A stretch of 39,410 nt of DNA from an uncultured bacterium (GTDB lineage Bacteria > Cyanobacteriota > Vampirovibrionia > Gastranaerophilales > Gastranaerophilaceae): the NCBI GenBank assembly GCA_900553895.1, contig USFB01000014.1, positions 1 to 39,410 on the forward strand. Direction: 5' to 3'. Below the pieces are notes generated by a model. It was not told the origin of the DNA, did no database searches, and saw only the letters and a program-made list of their open reading frames with translations. Both the position numbers and the translations under genes were made by a program. Of the stretch, positions 32,743 to 39,410 are shown piece by piece. Within the stretch, counting starts at the first letter, position 1; each line of letters starts with the position of its first letter.

Positions 32743-33727
32743 TTTGATTGAACAAAAAAAGAATACGCATTTGTATTTTCAAGTCGGTGACAGCAAGTAC
32801 GCCGTAAATTCGGAAAATGTGCTTGAAATTATGAAACTGCCTGCTTTGGATTATCCGCAGAAACTACCTAACAACATTGTAGGGCTTTTGAAATACAACA
32901 ATTTTGTCATCAATGTTGTTGATGTAAGATTTTATTTAAATATTGACGTTAAACCTTATACTCCACAAAATGAACTTTTGATTGTAAAAACCGATGAATT
33001 GATTTTTGGGATTATTACAGATAAAGTTATTGGAATTTTACCGTTTGACAGTGCGCTTGTTGATGCTATTCCTTACGCAGATGCAACTACTGTTGTTGAT
33101 TCTTTGTACAAAATCAATCAGGAAACCATTTTTATAATCAATATTTATTCTGTTGAAACACTTTTGAAACAGCATAAAGATTGGAAAGACGTTGATATTC
33201 CATCACTTTTCCCGCAAGATGAAGCTTCAAAAGCACTGATGGCAAAACGCACACATGCAATTGTTGATAAATCTAATATGCGCTTAGCATCAGGCGAATT
33301 GCACGTCAAAAATAAATACATTTCATTTAATCTGAATAATGATTCTTATTGTATTGCACTTGATTACGTAAAAGAAGTTTTAAAAGATGCTTCAATAACC
33401 AATGTTCCCGGAATTCCTAATTTTATTGAAGGAATTATGAACCTTAGAGGGGATTATATTACTGTTATTAATTTAAGGAACTTTTTAGATTTAGATTCGA
33501 CCGTAAATTATGAAAAAAAGCCTGTAATTATTGTGAAATACAACGAACTTAAACTTGCTTTTTTGATTGATAAAATTAATGAATTATTTGAATTTCAAGA
33601 TGACGGAGTTGATAATTCCGGTGACGGGTATTTTTCAAAAGAATTTATTTATAACGAAACTTTGTATATAATTCTAAATGTTGAAAAAATTATGGAAGAT
33701 AAACGAATAGTTATCACTGATATGTAG
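32732..33727 (+). CDS. Tandem CheW-domain adaptor protein
   Basis: A protein of 331 residues made of two CheW-like domains: residues about 10-150 (LYFQVGDSKYAVNSENVLEI, GLLKYNNFVINVVDVRFYL) and about 195-325 (SFNLNNDSYCIALDYVKEVL, EGIMNLRGDYITVINLRNFL). A linker with SLFPQDEASKALMAKRTHAI lies between them. No receiver domain is present, so it is not CheV. It would connect the MCP to CheA in the signalling array, and with two modules could bridge array units. The second domain holds the more canonical NLRG motif; the first has YNN in its place and may have specialised. Confidence 0.9.
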   Translation: MNNNLIEQKKNTHLYFQVGDSKYAVNSENVLEIMKLPALDYPQKLPNNIVGLLKYNNFVINVVDVRFYLNIDVKPYTPQNELLIVKTDELIFGIITDKVIGILPFDSALVDAIPYADATTVVDSLYKINQETIFIINIYSVETLLKQHKDWKDVDIPSLFPQDEASKALMAKRTHAIVDKSNMRLASGELHVKNKYISFNLNNDSYCIALDYVKEVLKDASITNVPGIPNFIEGIMNLRGDYITVINLRNFLDLDSTVNYEKKPVIIVKYNELKLAFLIDKINELFEFQDDGVDNSGDGYFSKEFIYNETLYIILNVEKIMEDKRIVITDM

Positions 33728-33770
33728 TATCAATTACAGTAAATAAAGTATAGGCACATTTTAGGTATTG

Positions 33771-33779
33771 TGATAAAAT
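33771..33779 (+). promoter_or_regulatory. Extended -10 directly before the FimV-like gene
   Basis: TGA followed by TAAAAT (hexamer 33774-33779), eight bases before the ATG at 33788, with no Shine-Dalgarno site between. Probably a leaderless start; no strong -35 seen. Confidence 0.45.
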
Positions 33780-33787
33780 AACTTTGT

Positions 33788-36331
33788 ATGAAGCAGTTTA
33801 GAAAGAGAACAATTGCATTGGTTCTTGCTTCGGTAGTCACAGTAGTTGGAGCTTTTGGAGCAGAGAATTACAAAAACAGTTTGATGTCACTAAAATTTGA
33901 TAGTGGCTCGAATGGTGCTGTAAGTGTAACTTTACAAACGAAACGCAATTATGAGCAAACTGTTACTCCGATAAAAAAAGATGCAACCACTTATGTAATT
34001 ATGCTACCTGAAACAAATAGTCAAATGTCAGCAAATCCTGAACTTGCAGGCGACGTTGAAAGCGTAAATGTTCGAACAATGCCTTATACTACAAGTAGCA
34101 AAGGCTACACAAAAATTACAATTAGAACTAGCCCAAACGTAATGTTGACAGCACAGAAAGCTTTATACATACCAGAGAAGAAAAAAACCGCAGCCTCTGG
34201 TGAAACCGCACAAAATACAACTGACGAGTTACAAGAAGCTCCAAAGCCTGAAAATATTGAACTCAATGACAACACAGAACGTCCAAAAGAGGATGTTGTT
34301 CCTATTCGTTCTCGTAGCGGAGTCGACCAGACAAATCCTGTAGACATAAAAAAGAGCGTTCAACAGTTTGAAACAAATGAGTCTGATAGAATACAAAAAA
34401 ATATCAGCCCTCAAAATAATTCTGCAACTCTGCAATCAAACCTTCCTGAAACTTCTGATTCTTCAACTTCAGATATATTATTACTGATATTGGGAATTGT
34501 ATTGGTTATCATCCTTTGTGTATTTTTCTATATAAAAGCTAAGGATAAGATGGCAGCAATTGTTGGTGAGCAACCGGATTTTTCTGATGACGAAGCAGAA
34601 AATAAGAAAAAGGAAGCGAAGAACGAATCTAAGAGAAAACAAATTAAAACTGCTATCAATAAACTTGATAAGATGTATTCTAAACCGACCAAAATGCCTG
34701 TTAATGATATTCAGATTGAATCACAAGTTAAAACAGTGCACAATCCTGTGGAAGAAATTGAACCACAGGTTGATAACATTGTAGATTTAGATGAACTTTT
34801 TCAGGAAAAAACAAATACTTCTGAGGTTAAAGTTGATACCATTGACAACTTAGATGAAGAAAACAATGCTTTGGAAGAATTTTTAAGCGGATTTTCTTTT
34901 AACGAATCTCATTTCCTTGAAAACGAAGAAGAACAACACAAAAATTTTAATGAAGAATTATACGAAAAGTATATTAACGACCAAAATTTAAAATTCTCAA
35001 AATCGGACATAAAAAAAATTGAAGAGCTTTTAAATTCTGAAATCAGTGATGAAACAATGAAAGATATTAAAAGTTTTGTCGTTACCAATCCTATTGAGAA
35101 AAAACCATCCAAGAGGGAATTGTTAGAAAACTTTGTTACAACATACACTATTAACCAAAATGTTTCATTTTCCAATGCAGATATCGATGCCTTGAATAAA
35201 TTAATGAGTGTTGAATTAGACAACGATTTTATTACCGATTTAAAAACAAATCCTAAACGTTTAGATGAAATGCGTCAGGAAATCGAAAAACAAAACACTA
35301 AACCGCATAAATCTTCTGAGCTTCTGACTTTAAATGTAAAAGACATGTTACCTGATTTATCAGAGGCATTAAAAAAACAAGGTGGACGCAAGATAGAATC
35401 AGAAGCAAAACCTCAAGTTGTTTATTATAGCGAAGGATATGATGTGAGTACGCTTTCTCTGAAAGATGAACTGCCGGATTTAACAATCGAAATTAATAAA
35501 GATTATGCTTACGAATCAAGACCTTCTGACGAAATAGAATTGGCAGAAAGCGGTTATGATGTTGATACGATGCGTATTTCTGACGATTTACCGGATTTGA
35601 ACGATGCATTAATTCATCCTGAAAAATATGAAGAAGAAAAATCAACAATAGAAGTTGATGAAGAGGCATTGCTTAAAAATATCTCTGATATCAGTTTTAA
35701 ACCGTTTTATGAAGAAAATACTACATTAGAAATCTCCAATAACGATAATGATGATTTAACTTCTCCACAAATTTTGGATGAACAAAAAGTTATAGATTTG
35801 CATGAAGAAGCTTCCGAAAATATTATACAAGGAGAAGTATCTTCCGAACCTCCGCAAAATAGTGAAAATAAAAACAAACCTTTGGCTCAAAACCGTTCCG
35901 ACAGCGAAGCAGATAAACTTCTTAAATTTATTGAAGAGAAAAAACAAAAACAAGAAAATCAAATCTTAGAAAAAGAAGTTAAAATCATTGATAAAGCTCC
36001 TAAAGAAGATGTTTCCAAAGAAAAAGATAACGATATCAAAACATTTATTTTAGATAATGAAATTTACCAAATTGTTTCCAAATCCAGCATTAATGACAAA
36101 TTCGGATGTTATCTTGTAAAAAATAATAGTGGTTATTATATTATGGGCTTTGTCCAAGACAAGGTATTCAAAATAAAAAGTTATAAACAACTCCAGAATG
36201 AAAAACTACAAACACGTTTAAGTGAAAAACTTAATGATGGAACAACACGCTATATTGTAAGAGTAGGAATTCACAAATTTATCTTAAATGTGAAAGATGA
36301 TAATATGGAGTATGTAATGGATTTATGCTAA
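33788..36331 (+). CDS. FimV-like single-pass protein: signal peptide, AMIN-like domain, membrane helix, acidic cytoplasmic tail
   Basis: A protein of 847 residues. Signal peptide to about residue 25 (ALVLASVVTVVGAFGAEN); extracytoplasmic beta-rich domain to about 130 resembling AMIN (MSLKFDSGSNGAVSVTLQTK; KGYTKITIRTSP); low-complexity stretch; one transmembrane helix at about 228-250 (ILLLILGIVLVIILCVFFYI); then ~600 mostly acidic residues. The tail holds two helical repeats about 56 residues apart (near 387 and 443) and three short ones about 39 residues apart that centre on LPDL (near 513, 552, 591). A small folded domain closes the C-terminus (FILDNEIYQIVSK...). Topology is that of FimV, a polar landmark protein in Pseudomonas, though no LysM is seen. 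Follows the chemosensory genes; overlaps the next gene by seven bases. Confidence 0.65.
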   Translation: MKQFRKRTIALVLASVVTVVGAFGAENYKNSLMSLKFDSGSNGAVSVTLQTKRNYEQTVTPIKKDATTYVIMLPETNSQMSANPELAGDVESVNVRTMPYTTSSKGYTKITIRTSPNVMLTAQKALYIPEKKKTAASGETAQNTTDELQEAPKPENIELNDNTERPKEDVVPIRSRSGVDQTNPVDIKKSVQQFETNESDRIQKNISPQNNSATLQSNLPETSDSSTSDILLLILGIVLVIILCVFFYIKAKDKMAAIVGEQPDFSDDEAENKKKEAKNESKRKQIKTAINKLDKMYSKPTKMPVNDIQIESQVKTVHNPVEEIEPQVDNIVDLDELFQEKTNTSEVKVDTIDNLDEENNALEEFLSGFSFNESHFLENEEEQHKNFNEELYEKYINDQNLKFSKSDIKKIEELLNSEISDETMKDIKSFVVTNPIEKKPSKRELLENFVTTYTINQNVSFSNADIDALNKLMSVELDNDFITDLKTNPKRLDEMRQEIEKQNTKPHKSSELLTLNVKDMLPDLSEALKKQGGRKIESEAKPQVVYYSEGYDVSTLSLKDELPDLTIEINKDYAYESRPSDEIELAESGYDVDTMRISDDLPDLNDALIHPEKYEEEKSTIEVDEEALLKNISDISFKPFYEENTTLEISNNDNDDLTSPQILDEQKVIDLHEEASENIIQGEVSSEPPQNSENKNKPLAQNRSDSEADKLLKFIEEKKQKQENQILEKEVKIIDKAPKEDVSKEKDNDIKTFILDNEIYQIVSKSSINDKFGCYLVKNNSGYYIMGFVQDKVFKIKSYKQLQNEKLQTRLSEKLNDGTTRYIVRVGIHKFILNVKDDNMEYVMDLC

Positions 36332-37332
36332 AACGCTTTATAATCCTATGTTTGTTACCCATTTTATTATTCTGTGCTTGCACAAAAAATACGCAAGAAG
36401 AAATTACTTTTTCTTCTTGGGGTTCTGTGACAGAAGTTGGGATTTTAAATAATATTATTAAAGAGTATGAAAAAGAAAATCCTAAAGTAAAAATCAATTT
36501 CATGCACATTCCGCAAAATTATTTTCAAAAAATCCACCTGCTTTTTGCGTCTAATCAAGCACCTGATGTAATCTTCATTAACAATTTATATTTACCTTTG
36601 TATGCCAGTAAATTAGAGCCTTTAAACAATGTCGTTAATACAGAAAATTTTAATTCAAAAAGCATTGAAGCTATGAGTATTAATGCTAAACTATATGCAG
36701 TTCCCAGAGATATTTCAACTCTTGTTTTTTATAGAAACAAAAATCTTGTCAAAACTACTCCGCAAAACTTGGACGAACTAATTCCTACAATTAAAGAAGT
36801 CAGACCATACGGCATAAGTTATGAAAAAGATATTTATTTTATGTTGCCTTATGTTTTGACTATGAACGAAGACTTTTTAAATCCTCAAAAATCCGCAGAA
36901 TTTTATAAGAATTTGGAAGACAGATATGCCCCAACAGCTTCACAAGTAGGAAGTTTAACTCTGGCGCAACTGTTCTTGCAAGGTAAAATCGGACTATATC
37001 TTTCCGGGCGTTGGATGTATCCTAAAATAAAGGAAAGTGCAGATTTTGAATGGGATGTAATTCCATTTTGCGGAATAGTTCCGCTTGACGCTTCCGGTTG
37101 GGCGATTTCTAAAAACTCAAAACATAAAGAACAGGCTGAAAAGTTTCTTAATTACTTATCTTCTAAAAAGAGTATCGAATACTTTAATTCAACAGGTTTA
37201 ATTATTCCGGCAAGAAATGATGTTAAGATTGATAATTTGACATTCGAACAATCTATCAAAAACGCAAAACCTTTGGAATATGGCAAAAATTACAAAAAAT
37301 CTGCAGATAAACTTAATAAAGAATTGTTTTAG
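36325..37332 (+). CDS. Extracellular solute-binding lipoprotein of the sugar ABC transporter type
   Basis: A protein of 335 residues. Lipoprotein-type signal MLKRFIILCLLPILLFCAC with Cys19 as the likely lipid anchor (lipobox slightly unusual, FCAC). Mature part follows family 1 substrate-binding proteins (MalE/UgpB type): ITFSSWGSVTEVGILNNIIK, FASNQAPDVIFINNLYLP, YAVPRDISTLVFYRNKNL, FLQGKIGLYLSGRWMYP and DASGWAISKNSKHKEQAEKF. Ligand unknown, possibly a sugar or related compound. The expected permease and ATPase genes are not near; it starts by overlapping the FimV-like gene and ends convergent with dnaX, so it may serve as a sensor partner for the chemosensory cluster. That link is only inference. 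Confidence 0.88.
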   Translation: MLKRFIILCLLPILLFCACTKNTQEEITFSSWGSVTEVGILNNIIKEYEKENPKVKINFMHIPQNYFQKIHLLFASNQAPDVIFINNLYLPLYASKLEPLNNVVNTENFNSKSIEAMSINAKLYAVPRDISTLVFYRNKNLVKTTPQNLDELIPTIKEVRPYGISYEKDIYFMLPYVLTMNEDFLNPQKSAEFYKNLEDRYAPTASQVGSLTLAQLFLQGKIGLYLSGRWMYPKIKESADFEWDVIPFCGIVPLDASGWAISKNSKHKEQAEKFLNYLSSKKSIEYFNSTGLIIPARNDVKIDNLTFEQSIKNAKPLEYGKNYKKSADKLNKELF

Positions 37333-37354
37333 AAATTCGAAAAAAGTAATTAGC

Positions 37355-38467
37355 CTATTCAATATACTTTCCATCAAAAAGTTCCATCACCATTTTTTCC
37401 TGATCGGATTCTAAACGCTTTTTCTCTTTTTCTGTTTTTGGCGCAGGCTCATTTTGTTTCACGCTTTGTTGTGGCAACTGTTCCACCACCGCATCTGGCT
37501 GTTTTTGAGCAGGAGTTGGCTTTATATCTTGTATCTGGTTTTTTGGCTGATTGTTTTGTTGAGGTACAGGTGACGGCGTTGCTATTTTAAAGTTTTTTTT
37601 TACGGATTCCGCCGTAATATCACTATCGCCACCTTGCGGAAGCCTTACCATAACAGAAACTTCTGCATTAAACATCAAGCCTGCAGCTTCAGTAAGCATT
37701 TGTTTTTTGTTGGTATCATTAATTTGTGAAACCAATTTTTCATTCTTAAATGTAATAATAACCCCATCCGGCGCGATTTTAACAGGCGTTGCCAAATTTA
37801 ACAGTGCTTTTGTTGAAGGACTTTTTACATTTAACAATAAAGCTTTCCACAGACTCTGAATATCATTACCGTCAGGCTTTTGTGACATAGGAGGCGGTGT
37901 AAAATCGTCTTGCGGTTGTGGTTCAACAGGTTTTGGAATTTCTTGTTTAATTGTTTGAGCAGGCTGTGGCGTTTGAGGTTGACTGACTTGCGGTTTAACT
38001 TCCTGAACAGGAATTGGTGCAGGACGAGTAACAGGAGCAGTCGGCGCTACAGGCTGTGGACGAGGTGCAGGAGTGAAGTTACCACCTTCAAGAGCTTTAA
38101 CTCTGTTTTGCAAATCCAAAAGCGTAGAGTTTTCGCTCATATTAGCCAAATCAATCATTCCTACTTCCAACCACAAATGCTGATTTGAAGCAAGCTTCAC
38201 TTCCTTTATATAATACGTAATTCTCTCAAGCAAAAACACAATTTGTTGAGTTTCCAATGACTCTTTTTGCTTAACAAGTTCTGCAATTTGAGCTTCATTA
38301 AGTCCCGTTAGTTCGCTCAACAAATCAGGTTTACAGTTTTTCACGATAAGCAGATTTTTAAAATATTCAGATAAGTTGGTCAAAATTTGTAATGGTTCGT
38401 TACCTGAATTATAAATATCATTTAAAATTTCTATCGCTTCATTAGGCGATGATGAAATTATTTTATC
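37355..38467 (-). CDS. dnaX: DNA polymerase III gamma/tau subunit, C-terminal part (5' end lost at the junction)
   Basis: Clamp-loader subunit of the replicative polymerase. About 370 residues are present. Frame can be followed upstream of 38383 (the TTG there is an internal Leu, not a start): KIISSSPNEAIEILNDIYNS continues into LTNLSEYFKNLLIVKN, the domain III collar of DnaX. After that comes LLERITYYIKEVKLASNQHL, a Pro/Gln-rich linker (about 40 residues rich in PQPVAP), a tau-type domain (LWKALLLNVKSPSTKALLNL) and a lysine-rich end. The N-terminal AAA+ ATPase domain, zinc site included, is missing: the frame meets foreign sequence near 38456-38478 and a stop at 38495-38497. It should be intact in the real genome. 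Confidence 0.88.
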   Translation of the reverse strand, partial: DKIISSSPNEAIEILNDIYNSGNEPLQILTNLSEYFKNLLIVKNCKPDLLSELTGLNEAQIAELVKQKESLETQQIVFLLERITYYIKEVKLASNQHLWLEVGMIDLANMSENSTLLDLQNRVKALEGGNFTPAPRPQPVAPTAPVTRPAPIPVQEVKPQVSQPQTPQPAQTIKQEIPKPVEPQPQDDFTPPPMSQKPDGNDIQSLWKALLLNVKSPSTKALLNLATPVKIAPDGVIITFKNEKLVSQINDTNKKQMLTEAAGLMFNAEVSVMVRLPQGGDSDITAESVKKNFKIATPSPVPQQNNQPKNQIQDIKPTPAQKQPDAVVEQLPQQSVKQNEPAPKTEKEKKRLESDQEKMVMELFDGKYIE

Positions 38468-38478
38468 ACAAGCACAGA
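38456..38478. other. Junction between dnaX and the relaxase fragment
   Basis: Up to about 38456-38467 the minus strand reads as DnaX; from about 38463-38478 the plus strand reads as relaxase. Neither gene has its start here, and no inverted repeat, direct repeat, integrase or attachment site is visible around the point. Abrupt change of base composition. Best explained as an assembly chimera. Confidence 0.7.
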
Positions 38479-39410
38479 AAAATATTGCGGAGCATCAGGG
38501 AAACGTATGGTCGCACGTTATCTCGCTGACTCGCGAGGACGCGGAACGGCTTGGATATACCACTTCAGAGATGTGGCGCAATTTGATTATGCGGCATACT
38601 GACGATATAGCAAAGGCGCAGAATATTCATTTGGAGAACCTGCGCTGGTACGCCGCGTTTCATAACACGTCGCACCATCCGCATATTCACTTGCTTGTGT
38701 ACTCGACGGATATCAAAGATGGTTTTCTGACTGAGAACGGGATTGAGCAAATCAAGAGCGCGTTCGCAAACGATATATTTCACAACGAGCTATATCAAGT
38801 ATATAAAAAACAGACTGATGTGCGCGATAAGCTGCGCTCCGAAGCAGAAAGCGTGATGAAAAATATGCTGTCCGAACTGCAAAATAATAATCAATCTGAT
38901 CCGCAGCTTGAACAACTTGTTTTGAAGTTACAGTTTCAGCTTCGCAATTCCAAAGGCAAAAAAGTATACGGCTACTTGCAGCCGAACGCCAAGAAAACCG
39001 TTGACCAAATCGTTGCACAACTTATCAAGAATCCCGTGCTGAAAAAGATGTACAACGAGTGGTGCAAGTTGGAGCAGCAGAAATACGAAACCTACATGGG
39101 CGCTGTGCAGAAGTTTCCGCCGTTGGAGAAAAACAAGGCGTTCAAGCCTATCAAAAACGCTGTGATCCGTGCGGTGCTGGATATGGATAATTTAGCGCAG
39201 GAACCTGCCTCGGAAATGTTCGCGGAACACCGCGATGATGTGTTTGACGAAACAGAAACGCACGGAGATTTATATATCAAGTGGACTGCGGAATATAAAT
39301 TCGCTTGCGATGAGTTGTATAAAAATCATAATATTCCAAAAGCGTTCAAGCTGTTCCAAACCGAAGCCGAAAAAGGAAATATTCTTGCGCTTCACGATTT
39401 TGGAAAGATG
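38463..39410 (+). CDS. MobP3-type conjugative relaxase, internal fragment (no start; runs off the right edge)
   Basis: A frame open to the right edge, about 316 residues, without an initiation codon. Recognisable relaxase motifs: GNVWSHVISLTREDAERLGY, LRWYAAFHNTSHHPHIHLLV with the histidine metal-binding triad (HHPHIH), VYSTDIKDGF, ANDIFHNELYQVYKKQTD and KGKKVYGYLQPNAKKTVDQI. Near the edge AEKGNILALHDFGKM begins a Sel1-like repeat, as in MobP3 relaxases of Firmicutes integrative conjugative elements. The G+C content and codon use (frequent CTG, GCG, GAG) differ sharply from the rest of the window. The N-terminal catalytic part is missing, so as it stands it is not a working gene. It probably belongs to a different organism. 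Confidence 0.88.

Noticed and set aside
38381..38383. TTG as the start of a separate gene for the dnaX C-terminal part
   Set aside because: The frame and DnaX similarity continue upstream to the junction, so this is an internal leucine.
38565..39280. Minus-strand ORFs in the last 900 bases
   Set aside because: They are antisense to the well-supported relaxase frame.

Overview
The window is AT-rich (about one third GC by eye), densely coded bacterial DNA using standard stop codons, apart from its last ~950 bases, which are much richer in G+C and read as a different genome. The main part most resembles a non-photosynthetic relative of Cyanobacteria from the gut (Vampirovibrionia/Melainabacteria, Gastranaerophilales type). 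That placement is an inference from gene styles: an 11-subunit complex I without NuoEFG, an AMIN-like secreted protein, a SigA-type RpoD and small proteins with an N-terminal FKS motif. No rRNA, tRNA or CRISPR array was found.

Layout. 1-2798 (minus): the 5' part of alaS, then a MotB/ZorB-like and a MotA/ZorA-like gene. 2859-6143 (plus, divergent): a large triple zinc-ribbon protein with a degenerate nucleotide-cyclase region, an ATPase-like region that has lost its P-loop, and a helical-repeat tail. 6140-8793 (minus): a 28-residue membrane protein, a secreted protein of unknown function, a NIF3-family protein and coaBC. 8931-11366 (plus): gyrB behind a leader with a 14-bp palindrome and a possible 12-codon leader ORF. 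11557-21248 (plus): nuoABCDHIJKLMN, interrupted by a 33-bp-armed inverted-repeat element between nuoK and nuoL and a small palindromic repeat between nuoL and nuoM. 21317-23904 (plus): two unrecognised proteins sharing an N-terminal FKS motif. 23948-26911 (plus): dnaG and rpoD, followed by a terminator and a 130-bp palindromic MITE-like element. 27176-33727: a chemosensory cluster, with an MCP and a CheA-REC hybrid (minus) divergent from REC-GGDEF and tandem-CheW genes (plus). 33788-37332 (plus): a FimV-like single-pass protein with an acidic cytoplasmic tail, then a sugar-type solute-binding lipoprotein. 37355-~38467 (minus): the C-terminal part of dnaX, ending abruptly where a fragment of a MobP3-type conjugative relaxase (38463-39410, plus) begins.

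The housekeeping genes cover translation (alaS), CoA synthesis (coaBC), DNA topology and replication (gyrB, dnaG, dnaX), transcription (rpoD) and respiration (nuo). The most interesting parts are (1) the ZorAB-like ion-motor pair divergent from a zinc-ribbon pseudo-cyclase/pseudo-ATPase, a possible envelope-sensing or defence module without ZorC, ZorD or ZorE; (2) the chemosensory cluster without CheR or CheB, whose likely outputs are c-di-GMP and a FimV-like polar protein; (3) small palindromic repeats, one of them translated inside coaBC; (4) a recurrent extended -10 motif (TGC then TAYAAT), with several genes whose -10 box lies only 6-9 bases before the ATG, suggesting leaderless mRNAs; and (5) the dnaX/relaxase junction, probably an assembly chimera.
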